Assembly: GCA_013400975.1 (NCBI GenBank)
Contig: WBMZ01010839.1
Span: 42,144 to 106,143 of the forward strand
Direction of reading: 5' to 3'
Origin: Atrichornis clamosus
Taxonomy: Eukaryota > Chordata > Aves > Passeriformes > Menuridae
DNA length: 64,000 nucleotides
A program made the translations under genes and the position numbers. The notes under the pieces are model-generated. The model saw only the letters and a list, made by a program, of their open reading frames with translations. It was not told where the DNA came from and made no database searches. Below are positions 42,301-55,774 of this stretch, piece after piece (positions within the stretch are counted from its first letter, which is position 1; the number at the start of each line of letters is the position of its first letter).

Positions 42301-45300
42301 ACCTTTTGCTAGTCTCTGAATTTGGCTTTCACAGCTACATCATCAAGCAATGTCTTACCCAATAAAAATATTTCTGCAGAATTTAATAACTACATCTATA
42401 GCACCTTGTCTGAGATTCAAAAGCCTTGGAAATTAAAATATGGCAAGAGCAGAATTTATGACAACTCTGTGAAGTAATGTCTATGCATACGCTCCCTCTT
42501 AATGTCATGATTAATTTACTGCTAGGACTATAATGTAACAAACTTTAAAATAAGTTACTGGTTCTCCCCCAAAACAATGCCCACCCACAAAAGTCAAGCT
42601 GTTGGTTCCTGTGCCTGCTGAGCTGTTTTCTGCCTTCTGAATGATGGCAACCAGAATAAAAGTCAACAATTCTCAGATGTGTTAAAAGCTTCAAGCTCTT
42701 TGCAACACTCCCCAAAAGCCATAAGCAAATGTGATACTGTAAAATGGCTTGTCATCACTCTCTTCCTGCCCTTCCCAACACATATATTCCTCATGAAGGG
42801 ATCTTTTCTCTCCAATAGCACCTTTGAGATACTGAAACCTTACTGCTCTATTATAGGAAATAGCAGGGGAAGATGTCTGCTCTTACACAAACAATTCTAT
42901 TTATGAATTGAAAACAACTTCCAGGGTTGGCATTTCTAATATATTTATTATTTCAAGGATCATTAATCTTTATAAAGGACAGAACTCTGAGTTATAACTA
43001 ACTGCTGTCAGCATAAACTGCTAAAGTCATGCCTAAAGTAACACCACTCCTATGTTGAATGGTATCATGTACAAGATATTCATTGAAAGGGAGAAAAATA
43101 CCATAAATCTTAATTTTGCTGACATAGATGCACACAATTATTCTATAGTTTCAGTAGAAGAAAGTGAAATGGGCTCAACTTTGAAGACCCCTTTCCATCA
43201 CATACTTAAGATAGTTAAGAGATGTAAACTTTGTAGTTTTAACACAACTAAGTGGAATTCAAACCTGTACCATTTTTTAATAATTACTGCACATTCAAAC
43301 AGACCTCCATTACTATGTCTTTACATGCAATTTTTCCCCCACTGTCGTTCGTGATCATACTCCTTCACAGTTCTAAGTAACATTTTCTTAAGTGACAAAG
43401 ACTAAATTCTCATTCAATCCTTAGTTTACTGGCATGTTTACATATGGAAAGAGATTGCAATAGGTGTTCCAGAACAGCTGCTGTGAAAACACTCTATGTC
43501 ACAATAAAAGTCTGCACAAGTAAGTACACAAATTACTGATAAATAAAAGTACTTTTAATTCTTTCATTCTACTTCTCTAACAAGAAGTCTTCTTATCAGC
43601 TTCCTACGTACACAAGAGAAATAATTCGCCCTTTCAGTTCTCTTAGTTCGACCACATTTAGCTCTTCTGTGAATTTCTTCAAGCTTGCCCATTATCTTTC
43701 CAAGTTTTTTTCTGGGAACAAAAGGGTATTATGATAGGGGCAGACAACCCCATATTGCACACTGCCTGTGTGGTAAGATCTGTACCTGCATGTCAAACAC
43801 TACCAGACCTGGGCTGGTCTCAGCATCTACGCTGAAATATGAGTTCCCCAAAAACACTTGTACCACAGATCCAACAGGGCCCAGATGAGCACCTGCAAAT
43901 TCAACAAGGCACAAGAGAGAGGGCAGAGCAACTATACTTCAGATCCATGCTAGTTTCTGAAGAAACTATGTCCTCTGCAATATTCCAAAAGGAACAGCAA
44001 GTAACAACTCAACTGGGGTTGTAGCCTGCACTCATTGAAATTTTCTACTGATTTTCAATAAATCCCTAATGAAGGGTGCAAAAAGTCAGCAAAAGGAAAA
44101 GGATTTCTCTAAAGGTCACATTCAAATGCTTCTAAACAAGTGATTATTTTCAATTCTGACCTCTTTGGTATCAACTGGAACTTTGCCTGCAAAAATGGTT
44201 TCAGGACTCTGCCCACTGGTTTGTTTGTACAGTGGTACAGGAAATATGTAAATAGATTAAATTTACAACAAAGTGCCAAGCTTTTGAGATCGCTGTTTCT
44301 GCAGAATTCTCTGCTACACAATTACAACTGCCAGAGCCTAACTCTATGGAAGTCAGCACTAAAACCCCCTCTGAAAACAGACACCCTGCAGTGTCCGATG
44401 GACTCCTTGCCACCACCTCAGGACCATCCCACGTGTTCACACATTATCGGCCTCTGCTCAGAATGAAGCCAGTCTGAAATTACATGAAGTGCCACACACC
44501 AGGCTACAGATACAATGGGTGACAGCCCGAGGGAAAGCATGTTCCATGTCCAGCTGATTTGTCCTGTTCACTTTTGGGTGATTCTTACTGCCATTCATAA
44601 ATCATGTCTTCTGACAAGAATCCAAATGTAGAGCCCCAACCTCCCACCCTACAGACACACTGCTGAGTCAGACCCAGGCTAACAGATCTGAGCAGACAGC
44701 TTTTACTCAAAGTGAGAGTTGCTCTAAAGGCTCTGCTCTCTGTAAGATCTAATTCCTAGTGTTTATCCTCCCCACTTAAAGTTCTTCGAAAACAAGGATA
44801 TTCATTGTTTGGTTTAACTCTTTCCCATCTAACAATTAATTTCAAGTAGTTGAGTAATGAAACGTATCAAGCTATAAAGTTGAAACAAAGAAAACCTTTC
44901 CTAAAAAGATAGCATGATAGTACATTTACTTTCTTCTCTGTAAGAATATAGAAGTTTTCTCTTCAAGAGAACTTATGAGAGAGAAGTATTAGTTTTAATA
45001 GACAATTAATGTACATTTTCAGCTCTACTAGACCTAGTCAAGTATGAATATTCTTTGTATGAATATTCAGAATTTGCCCAGTAAAAGAAAGGATCTGACT
45101 CCAGCAGAAAGAAATATTTTCTAAACAAAGACACACTGAAAACTTACACTACTAGCACACAATATCTCTCAAGCCACATGGGTGAATTTTAACATTTATA
45201 TCCCTACTAACTAGACACAGGCTCAAACCAAAACCACAAATATGGGGAAAGTTTGAACCCAGATCAGAATTTTATAGCTCACACCCCAACTCCTCTCTTA

Positions 45301-48300
45301 ACAATGGTTGGAAAATGCTTTTCAAAACTCCTACAATATTTGTTCCATACACAGGAAATGAGTTTAATAGTACATCTTTAGGGATTAGCTTTATTTAGCT
45401 GTCCAAGCTTTTGATTAAAAGTCTGTAGATAGTATTGCCTTAGTTGCTACACAGAAACAGACATATTTCCTGATGGGATGGCTCCCTTGCTCACATGGCC
45501 ATTCACCTTAATCCCTGTTAACTTTATAGGATGCTACACTGCACATATCATTGGCTGCAAACGTAGTCCTTTATACATGTTTCTTGGCCTTCCTCTATTC
45601 ACAGCATGAAAACGGTGAAGATAAATATACTGCTGAAGCATGGGAATTGGAAAGTTGGATAAAAAGTATTACATCCTTACAGAGGAATTCTTCATTTCTA
45701 GACAACATAAAGCAGCTCCCGAGGATGAATTTACTGCTTTTCTGCTTCGGCATAGTGGGCTGTATTATGACCCGATAATCCACTGCAAGCAAGGCAGCAG
45801 CTGAGAGCTGCACTACCCTAGAGCTGTCTGAGAGATGACTATGATTCACTGAATCACAGCTTCCTTTCCAATTTCCACTCTGCCTCAAGGAAGACAGCAA
45901 GCACTGCCTCTGCACTGTCCTCTTCCCAAAATGATTTTGCTCATGAGCTGGCCTATGCTCCACTGTCTTTCCACTCACAAATAGACAAGCAAGGAAGCAG
46001 GAGATTTGAGGAGAAATTCTTTAAGCTCCAAACCTACATATATGCTACACAGGGTTTTTGTCAGCAACCTGTACAGTGGCTGTGGTATGGTAAGGTGTGG
46101 TTAGGCAGTGGATACGGTGTGTACCTGCCTCAAATGTTAGTTTGGTGTGCTACACAACACATGATGGCAAAAGGATTCTCAGTGTTCCACACCAGACGCA
46201 CACCTTGCTAGTTAGGCCACCACGTGGCTTTGTTTCTCCCCCGTACGCACCTGACAGAACAATGCAGCATTTCAATCAAGCTAAGGGAAAGGCAATAGCT
46301 GTTAAAATAGAAGCATCTAACACGTACAGTGTTGATATCTGAGGAACTGGGAGGGAAAGAAAGAAGCGCAGGGCAGCTGCTGAGAGAGTGTGATCTGTGG
46401 GCAATAGGTGGCAAAGAAAACTCTCAGTGTCCAAAGGGAGAGGGGAAAAAAACCAAACAAATGCCCGATCCAACACACAAAGTAAAGTACGATGATTCCA
46501 GCCAGACTGACCAAATTCTCCAAAACCACAGAGCTGCTAGATTAAAACCATCCTTACAATTCAATATTCAGAGAAATCATCCTTAAATACATAATAATAG
46601 GGTCTGAAATGCCATAAAATCCTCTTTAGGCAGGCAGAATATTTCTGAATTCTCTTCATATTTACAAGGAGTGGGGAGCAGGGAAGCTGCAGGCTGGGAT
46701 GTGCCTGGCTGCAGCACGCAGCTGCAGTTCTTGGGGTGTGCTCACTGCTGCCAGCCTGACAGGACAAGAAGTGCCTCTTCAGGACCATATATTTAACTGT
46801 GCTCCCTATTGCTTAAAAGAACAAATGACATTCGCAGCAGAGAATTTAGTGGCACCAACTAAAAAGCTTGGGAGCACCCATCACTAACCATCAGTCACCA
46901 TTTCTAAAGATGACCGTGGGCGACAGATCATAGCCAGCAATAAAGTAGGAGGGAAGAGGTGTTAATTAACCTGTAAAGCTGCTCCACTTTGTGCTCCAGA
47001 TAGCACAAAGGCCCACCGGAATCGAAGGCATAGTTCACCCTCATTATAAGGCTCTCCATAACAAAGCCGTGCAAAGAAAAGCCTACTGCTCTGACTCACG
47101 ACTCCACTTCAGTTCTTTGTAAACATTTTGACATACATTTCACTCATGGACAAACTTTGCTGCTCCAGAGAATAACCTTCAAGAGAGGGTAATTTCATTA
47201 TTTGAGCAAACACCAGAAAAAAACCTCATCTCCTTGCAAAGCCTCAAGTCTAGCTGGTGCATCAGAGCTTGTCTTGCATGAGAACTTTTAACGAAACTTT
47301 TCCTTCCCCCTTTAGTTAAGTCCGTTTCATTTAGGAACAGTTGTAAAAGTCTGACATTCTCCTCATCCTGTATTATATACCTATTATGATTTTCATATGC
47401 CAGCCATATGCTCCATCCCCACACTCCTATTAACCTTGCCCTGAATTTGTGTGCATCACCAAGAGCAAGGTACAGCAGTAAGCAGGAGGTCCATGTCACT
47501 TGAATGCACACAACCTCGGACAGGCCTCCACCAGAGTGGGGATTCAGCTCATACAGGGAAGACACATCCCTCTCACCACCTTCTATAACCTTGTCCAAAC
47601 TCTCATTCAGATGAGTGAAAAGTAAAATGTCTTTTTTATCCGTATGTTAGAACTGCTTTGATTAATACAAACTTTTTACAACTAGACTTCTTGAGCCACT
47701 GGATTGTTACAAGAGCTGGACAGCTCAGAAAGACCCCTTTCTGAAATATTTTAGGAAGATTACTATAGATCAAAAGAAACAATGTAGATGTTTGGTTATT
47801 TTGCAAGGGGAGATTATATAAATTTCAAGGGGAATTTAAACATTCTTTTTCATTCTTACTTTGCTCAGGAAAGTAAGTGATAAATACATGGCTTGTTCAT
47901 AAAAACATAGCAATGAATTAAGAGTACAGTTGGCATTGAAGTTCTTAATGAATTGGAAATATTTCTCTGGTTGGGAAGTGGGAAAAAGTGGATAAAACCA
48001 GTAGTTTCTAAGAGAAGACAAATGGACTAAATGAGTGGCAAGTGTTTGGCTATTTTGGGTCTCTGTGAAGATTTGAGCAACTTTAGAAATGATATACAGC
48101 TGAAGCTAGGATCTGGACAAGAATGCATGGCTCCTGGATCTCACGCTTAAGCCATAAATTCAGAGTTTCAGAGACCAGGTAGCACCAGAGCAACGGCTAT
48201 CCATCTCTGCCCACCCACATCACAAACACCTCCCAGCTTCACATCCCAGCGTCGGACCAGTCTTCTAATCTCAGATGACTTCAAAGCCTACCTACCTTGT

Positions 48301-49578
48301 GATCCAGAGTGCTTAAGAAAGCTGTGTTTAACCTATTAGCCTATCTCCTTAAGTACAACAGGGCTGACATCCTACCCATGAAAATCCCAACCGCTGAGCA
48401 GGGGCCCAGGGGGCAGCTCCTGCCAGCCCAGTTAGGAAAGGCACATCCTGTTATCAGAGCCTGTGCTGAACCACCCAGAGCTTTAACTTCGCAGAGATCT
48501 TTCTGCCGTACGCACCTGAATGTAAAATATGGTAAGCACCACGTGTTAACGGGTAAATCTAACAGGTGCTTCACACGCAGGTCCCAACAGACTGAGCTAC
48601 TAGAAATTCCAGTCACAAAATAAAAATACAAACAAAAATTATTTTATGAATGAAGCAAAAAGGATTAAGGGCAGATAACCCATCTGGACTGCCTGTAGTT
48701 CTGATGTGCCCATCCATTCTCACCTCTTCCCCTTAACAACCAAGTCGATGATTTTGTTATATTCTATGAATGCAAAGTAGATTAATTTCTTTGACTGTGT
48801 CCCCGGTATCAAATGAAGCCTAACTTTGCCCTTTCCATCATTTACCAAGCCTGTCTACTAAGTTGAAGCAGCACTCCCTTCTCTGCCCACTTGCTTTTTT
48901 CAGGCCTCCTTTCAGAGGAGAGGTTGAGCCTTTCCTCTAAGCAGCCCTCTTTCGTCTTCTTTCTTAAGAGCACACTTTCACCCAGTCTGAGGGGATTGCA
49001 TTTTGCTTATTCCTGTTTGATACATTTCTTGTGAGACAGGATCAAATGAGACTGAAGGCCCAGAAACCCCATGCTGTGTACCCTGCATAAAACGTACTTT
49101 CTCTTGCACTAGAAAAAGGCTTACATGACATATATTTTTTATAAATATATATCTATGAAATTTTGAAAGTAGGCAAAAAACATTATAATATCATAAGGTG
49201 GCAAGGAATACAAAAGAAAAAAAACCACAGTGAATAGAATCCTTTTTTATGAAAAAGAAAACTATGCTTAACACAAACGCCTTCATGAATTCTCTTTATA
49301 CTTCCTGCGACACAAATTCACCATTCTGCTGACACTGTTGCTGACGCTACTGAAAAAGTCACCCAAGAAGGCTCATTTTAAAATAAAATTTTACAAGAAG
49401 AGGAAATGGGGATTTGTAATGGAACATTTCCTTCTAGTTAATCACAGTATCATTACTGTGATGGCATAAAGCCCTTGGTCTTTTAATTAATTTAGTGATA
49501 AACATATAACATTTTGGGGTAACTCCCACAAAGACTTCCCATTAAAGGAGAAAAATCTTAAATTATAATTGCCAAAAA
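30354..49578. other. Intronic sequence, mostly featureless
   Basis: No recognised exon, RNA gene or large repeat. A-runs occur near 35758 and 37671, and a short TA run near 42190. Open frames of 141 codons (30354-30779, plus) and 139 codons (47179-47598, minus) have no recognisable domain or flanking splice or poly(A) support. Confidence 0.5.
38147..38177. repeat. G7 run followed by A/GAAA simple repeat
   Basis: G-run, A-run and then AAAG units, a short polypurine tract. Confidence 0.8.
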
Positions 49579-49589
49579 CCCCCCCCCCC
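49579..49589. repeat. Poly-C tract (C11)
   Basis: Eleven consecutive C in an AT-rich context; length may be unreliable in the assembly. Confidence 0.9.
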
Positions 49590-50563
49590 AATTTACTTAA
49601 TACCAACAAACAAGAGACCCCTGCAATAATTCTGTGTTTCTAATATTGCTATCAATTTTAATACTACCTCCAGGTTCCATTCATTTCAAATTACTGGCAA
49701 ATTTTAAAGTATTTACAATCAAGCAAGGAACCATTTCAGCTCTTTGACCTCTGGATCATGGGGTATAAACTTTCAACTTCCATAGAGAAGATATTTTTAA
49801 AACGAAGAGTGCATTTCCCAGAATAATGATGCTCTAATACTAAACAGCAGCTCAGTTATTTTGTGTTAAGAAACCAAAGCCCTTCTTACACAATTTCAAA
49901 GCAGCAGCTGTGACTTTGAAACTAGGAACTCATTCTGGCCACCTGCTTTAAATCCAGCCAAAATAAACGTGGTGGGATGGTTCCTGTTGATAACCATGGG
50001 ATGGCAGGGTAGAACAGGTTATTTGCTGCTAGGGCTTAGGTCCCAGACATCACTAACTTCTCCAGGATCTCATCTGGGTGAGGACCTTGGGAATCAAGCT
50101 GCGTCTGAAAGTCAGATTAATTATTAAGGGCTATCTTGCAGTACTGTTACTCATGAGGAGTAAAACTTCATTGCACAGCTGAGATGTATTGTTCACGGCA
50201 TGCCATTCACAGTGTGATGTTTTACTCCCACAGCAGATGATACTTCTTAATCCCTTGCCAAACAGAAAGCATTATGGTCTGGCTTGCAAGGTATTGGTTT
50301 CTTTGAATAAAGGGTTTGCTTTGGTGCTGTGTTTTCTTTTTTTTCTTTCTTAAATAAACTCAAAACCATCCATAATAGCAACAACACTAAAATAAAAATT
50401 ATTACTTTGAAACCTCAAACCAGCCTACTTTTTCTAGCCTTACTACATGCAAAAACCATTGCAAAAAACAGTGTCCACAAATGCAACTTAGTGAACACTA
50501 ACTAGACCTTGCCAGATTCACAACCACAGCTACTGTAGCAGAGCGTACCTCAGGAGATATTTC

Positions 50564-50632
50564 TGGGCCTAATCCTGCTCTCAGCAGAGTTAACAGAGAG
50601 TTAATAGACTTCAACAGTTAAACAATTTGGCC
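50564..50632. repeat. Ancient palindromic interspersed repeat (copy 4)
   Basis: Begins GGGCCTAATCCTGCTCTCAG and ends CAATTTGGCC, with AGTTAACAGAGAGTTAATAG and ACTTCAACAG between. The 'gggcctaatcctgct' and 'atttggcc' ends are characteristic outer arms of the family. Confidence 0.55.
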
Positions 50633-51057
50633 TACAAAGTCTCAGCCATTTCTAATTCTCATCATTAAAAAGCAAATGCACTCCCCTTCAAAAAACTATA
50701 CAGAGTACTACAGAAGACAAAGAAACCTTTAATATTTAAAATCATACAAAATCATACATGTTCCTAAAAGCTTATTTTAATATAATATTGTTAAAGAGGG
50801 AGTGAAGAAAAGAAAATAAAATCAGGTCACTCACAAGTGTCCTAAGTTCTTTCCACTTTCTACTCTTTTTTGCCCAGCTTTCGCCCTTTGTGCAGTCCTA
50901 GTGAAAAGGCACATTTCAGACAAAGTAACCACTGTAACACATAGTGCCCAGGTGGAAACAAGTTCTTCTCCTTATGGCCAGCAAAGGACTCACACTTTGA
51001 TCTTCAAGGAAAAGGCTCTGGATGGTGCAAATCAAAAGGCTGCTACAAGTTTATTTC

Positions 51058-51130
51058 TTTTTTTTTTTTTCCCTATAAATTACTCCTCCTTTTGATATCT
51101 ATTCTTGCTCTTAAAAAAAAAAAAAAAAAA
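51058..51130. repeat. Poly-T (T13) and poly-A (A18) pair
   Basis: T13 at 51058-51070 and A18 at 51113-51130 are separated by 42 bp of T-rich sequence. They could pair as a hairpin. The A18 run could be an old retroposon tail, but no recognisable body precedes it. Confidence 0.75.
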
Positions 51131-52372
51131 TACACACATCAAGATGAAAACTGCCCACACGACAAGTTTGTGTTTACAAGCTTAAGAGCAAGTTTCACTT
51201 GAACACAGGTCAATGCCTCTTTAAGAAAACATCACATACCAAAAAAATCACACGTGGTTAGAACACATCATGAGCAGAGAGGAATTGTGGACTCAGTCTG
51301 TGAGGCACCGAGCCAGCCTGAGCAGCCCTTTGAAGTTAGAAAAACATCCTCTGGTCAGAGCACATTTGTGAAACCGTGGGACAGGCGCTTTAAACAACAT
51401 TCACTCCGAGATCACCTGCGGTGTGCCAGTGGATTGGCGCCTGTGTAACTTCAACAAGGTAACCCTTTATGTTCCACAAAGACCACTCACTCCAGAATGT
51501 GTCCTACCGACAGCTCACACTGCAAAATCTGCGTGGCAGAGCACGTACTATGTCACTCTCTGTACAACACTGGCAGGCAGTTCCTGTCCAATAGAATTGT
51601 GAAGTTTGAGTAAACCCAGTCGTAAGCAGACCTTGGTCAGCACAAGGACCACTCTACCTGGCCAAGCAGCGCTGACAGAGGGAAGGCATCACCCCGCAAA
51701 TAGGGCCACTGCAAACCAGCGTTGCACAAAGCTTACAGTAGTGCAGCCAGGTGTGACACAAAATACTGCTGTCACCGGCATCAGGAGAAGGAAGATTCTT
51801 GGCTGTGGATGGCTAAGTCCAGGTAACACACGGGGTTTTTTCCCCTCCCATTAACAGACAGTAAAGACTGAACATGATAAGACTTTTTCAGTGGAGTTAC
51901 CTCCCTCCAACCAGCTCCGCCCTCAGTTATTAGCACCCAGCCCACTGGCAGCAGTGAGCTGTGCCAGCCCAATTTAAAGCAAATCCACCCCCTGGTTTGG
52001 CACATCTCTCAGGCTGAAGTGCCTCTCAGAAGAGTCTCTAACTGAAGGCAGCACTGGCTACCCAATCCTCACACTACTGGATGCTGGAATTGATGTGCAA
52101 TAACAGATGATCTTGACTAGACCCCTTGTCAACTGAGAGTGTGGAAAGAACAAGCCTTTGGATAGGGTTCCTCCCAATGTTAGGAGACACTCAGACTGTA
52201 CAGTAAGGCCAGGACTCTTTCTTTGCTTAAAACATACCCCTAAAGGCACATCATTAGCATTTTTGTCATCTAACCATTCTGCTCTTCTGTGTTTGACAAG
52301 CTTTCCTACTTTCCTCAGTGGTGGTGAAATTCCCCTCATTTTTGAGGAGACAGGACTGTCAGTGTTGCCATC

Positions 52373-52453
52373 AGAAACACGCGAGGAGGGCCAGGTTACA
52401 GAAACACACGAGGAGGGCCAGATTACAGAAACACACAAGGAGGGCCAGATTAC
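52373..52453. repeat. 27-bp tandem repeat, three copies
   Basis: Units at 52373-52399, 52400-52426 and 52427-52453 each follow AGAAACACACGAGGAGGGCC then AGATTAC, with one to three differences. Because 27 is a multiple of three, open frames on both strands survive through it, giving a plus-strand T-E-T-H-E-E-G-Q-I repeat in a 126-codon frame (52158-52538). That frame has no recognisable domain and is probably not translated. Confidence 0.9.
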
Positions 52454-55400
52454 TGCAGCGGAGCTAGCGAGGGACCTCACAGCCTTTTTGCTTCTCCCAC
52501 AGGACATTACCCATTGCCTGTTATTCAATTACTTATAAATCTAGGGGGCTTCCCACTGCAGTGCCTTTGGTTCCTGTCTTTCCAAAATGGGGAAAATCAG
52601 TGGCCGCAGATTAAGGATAAATTGTTTTAGCAGAGGTTTGTTCTGTAGTTAAACAGCACATGTATGTTTAATGACTAAGCACAAGCAACACCTGCAAGCT
52701 GCAGTCTAGCTAGTCCCTCCTGGATAGCAGCAAATGTCCAAGGACACAAAGCTACTAGTGTGCCTTACTTTTGAATTTCATCACACATTTCTCACCAAAG
52801 AAATTAATTACTTTTTTTCCAAATGGCATTTACAAAAAAAATCAAACAACACATCTGGAAAAGAGTGCCATGGTAAGGCTGATGACTAAATTCCAGTGAA
52901 GTCTATGTAGTAGCATCAAGGAATACAATACTTTCTTTCCCAATGCTGGGTTATTTCCTTCTTTTCTGTTACACATCACCATGTTTGAATCCAAGAGCAT
53001 CTGTCTTTCAAAGCCCAGTACAACAACTTACACAGGAAGAGGTCTCATTCACTTCTTTATGCTGTGCATTAGTCCAGAGTTAAAGATTTTGTGTGATTCC
53101 TATTAGTCATAAATAAATGATTGAAAACAGCCTTAGAGTAGAAGAAAAAAAAAATGAAACTGTGGTGCAATACTTTAACAAATCAACCCAATTAGATAAA
53201 AAAACACCTTCATAACATAAAAATGTGGCATTATAATGGGTATTAAGCAGTGCTGTGGGAATAGCCTCTTTCAAAACACGCTTTTTAAATCTATCTGGAA
53301 AATTACATTGCTAATTACAAATGGGAATTTAAGTGGCAGTACAGCTGGGAAAAACTTTTGTGAACCTGTCATAAAATGATCAGATAAACTGCATCTGCAG
53401 GGGAAAATACACTGCCATTACACCAGCAATGTAGCTGCCAGATAAAAGGACTATAGTCTCATCACTTGAACCTTCCCTCATCTTCCTCTGATGTGGCAGA
53501 GAACCCAATACAAAACCACTAAAAGCAATGAGAAGTTTCCCCTCTATTACAGCAGGGCTTTTGCATCAAAATACAACAGAGAAATAATGCAGAAGTTTTA
53601 AAAGCAGTCTTACCTAACTTCACTGATTTAAAAATATACATTTAAATGTAATTTATTTATGGTATTCAAAAAAACTCCTCTTACATACATACCTACATCA
53701 GGAACAAGACCTTGCACATAAGCTTTGCATAAATAAAAGTAGCTTTAACTGAGATAACCTATGAAGCTTATCCTCAAAATAAAATTAAATATTCGGGATG
53801 GCTAAATGAAGCACAGTTTTTCCATGGGAAAAAATATTAAAGTATTATTTATTTTCCTGTAGGTACTTGTTTTGAAAAGCCTTTCCTCCCCACCTGGGCT
53901 TCTGCTAAAAGCCACAATCTACATTTAAACAGTGTGTATGCTTTAAAAAATTATCAACCATCTTTTTTTACAGCAGAAGCTTATGAAATTATTTGATCCA
54001 CTTTTCATACAGAAAGTCTACGGCTGACCATAAATAGGCAGGCTCCCAGTATAAACTTACCAGGATTACATCAAAGACCTTCCTCTAGGATCAGACGATT
54101 GATTTCTTCAATGCTTTTTAGAATTTCTTCCAGGATATTTTGGGTTATTGCCTTAGACCTTTGCTCAGCTGGAATGACAGATATTCTGTTTGCGAGACTG
54201 TGATGTTCTCTCTTTACAGGGGAATGAGTGTCTGTAGTGTATACACACGTACACTATATGAACAGAGAGAGACTTGGAAAGTTCACAGGCAAAATTATTA
54301 TTTATTGTTTCAAAGAGAGTAGTTTATTACAGAAACACTGATACAGGCTTAACCGCAGCATCTTACGCAATACAGAGACTGCTTGTTATTCTGGGAGCTC
54401 AGGACTGGGACACTCTAAGCCCAGGGAAAATTCCCACTCCCCCAAACAGGCATTTGTTCTTTATATGCGCTTAACGCATAAGGCTTAGCCTTACAGCTAC
54501 TGCCTTCTTCACCCAACTCTCTTGAAACTAACTGTCCTGGAACTACAAAAGATTTTTAAGGTAGGACAAGAAGCAGCTTAGTCCTTACCTACCACTCTCA
54601 AATCTTCGGGGAATCAGACAGCAAACTATCTCCGAGGGCAACGCGCCACACTACCCACCGTTCTCCTTCCTCCCCCAAGACAAATCTGTCACCTCTGTAC
54701 CACTCATCATCCGCATCAGAGTGTGGATCAAAAGATCCAAGGCTGCTCCCAAATCCCATTCCTCCTGCAAGACGGTACTTTGTTCTGTCACTTCCCTACT
54801 GAGTCTATCCCCTTATTTTATGCCTCACAGCATGTGTGGCTGCACCCCAAGATCAAACACCCATGCATGATTTTCTTTCACAGATCTTGAATCACAATGT
54901 TATACTTTAATAGGAACCTCAATATACTTAATCCCTTTAAAGCTGCCACCATAATGCCCCCAAATGCATTAAATTCCACCCTAATCGCAAAATACAAAGT
55001 ATTTCTCTGGATGGACAGTGCACAGGCTGTTCTGACCACATGCCAATCCACCTCTGAGCTAAAGCAACATACACTGCCTGCATTTGTTAGTCAGAAGTCC
55101 AAGGAAACATGGCTGAAAACACCAGGCAATTTTAAAGTCCTCTGCTGCAAATTTTCCTCAAAGCATAACTGATCTCTCACATTTAAAAGAGGATCTCATG
55201 TTCTCAAGGCATTCTCATTGCAAATGATACAAGGGACCAGGGCCACTGAGCCTACATTTAAATCCAAACCATTTGAACTGAAATCAAGACTGGTAGATGG
55301 CCCTTTTCAAGGTATAATCAAGACAACCCCTTACAGTCAACTCCAATTTCAGAGTTCCACTGAATTCTCAGATCAAGGGTTATTGGACAAAAATCACCAA

Positions 55401-55464
55401 ATCATCAAAGCTTTGACAAAAAGCAGAAAAACTGCCTGATAAGTCTTGTTCACAAGTATTAAAT

Positions 55465-55470
55465 TTTATT
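55465..55470 (-). terminator. Polyadenylation signal AATAAA (candidate)
   Basis: TTTATT on the plus strand is AATAAA on the minus strand, 14 bases after the stop of the 66-codon frame. The hexamer is common in AT-rich introns; its value comes only from its position. Confidence 0.2.
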
Positions 55471-55483
55471 ATCAGCTTCAGGT

Positions 55484-55684
55484 TTAAGGAACAACTGCTT
55501 CTCGTGTCTGTTTGGCAGGGACCTTGATTTGAACCAAGGACCCCAGGGTCTTCTGTAACCCCTGCTGTGGGGTTAGTGTGTGGTGGGACCTTTCAGGTGT
55601 ATTTTTACGGGGCTCTCCTTGGCCATCAAGGAGCTCCTCAGGCACTGATGGCACTTCAGTCTCCTGTGGCCACTGTCTGGTCAT
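55484..55684 (-). other. Candidate terminal exon or degenerate coding fragment, 66 codons
   Basis: Seen on the minus strand: a pyrimidine-rich acceptor (CTTTTTGCTCCTCAG|ATG) at 55685, an open frame beginning M-T-R-Q-W-P-Q-E-T-E and ending R-E-A-V-V-P with a TAA stop at 55486-55484, and AATAAA 14 bases after the stop. I recognise no domain; composition is polar, with Glu, Gln, Pro and Lys. Phase 0 at its start matches phase 0 at the end of NKD1 exon 3, so splicing would give a product of about 138 residues without the EF-hand. The CR1 tail lies just upstream in transcription direction. Alternatives are a chance open frame, an old gene fragment, or the last exon of an unrelated non-coding transcript. 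No poly(A) tail follows, so a fresh processed copy is unlikely. Confidence 0.2.
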
Positions 55685-55774
55685 CTGAGGAGCAAAAAGA
55701 TTTACACCACCAGAAGTTTTATAGGCAAAAGCTATAGGATCATTTCTTGCCCTATAATATACAATAGGCCAAAG

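Noticed and set aside
47179..47598. 139-codon minus-strand frame without low complexity.
   Set aside because: No known domain, no splice or poly(A) support. A few frames of this size are expected by chance in 64 kb of this composition.
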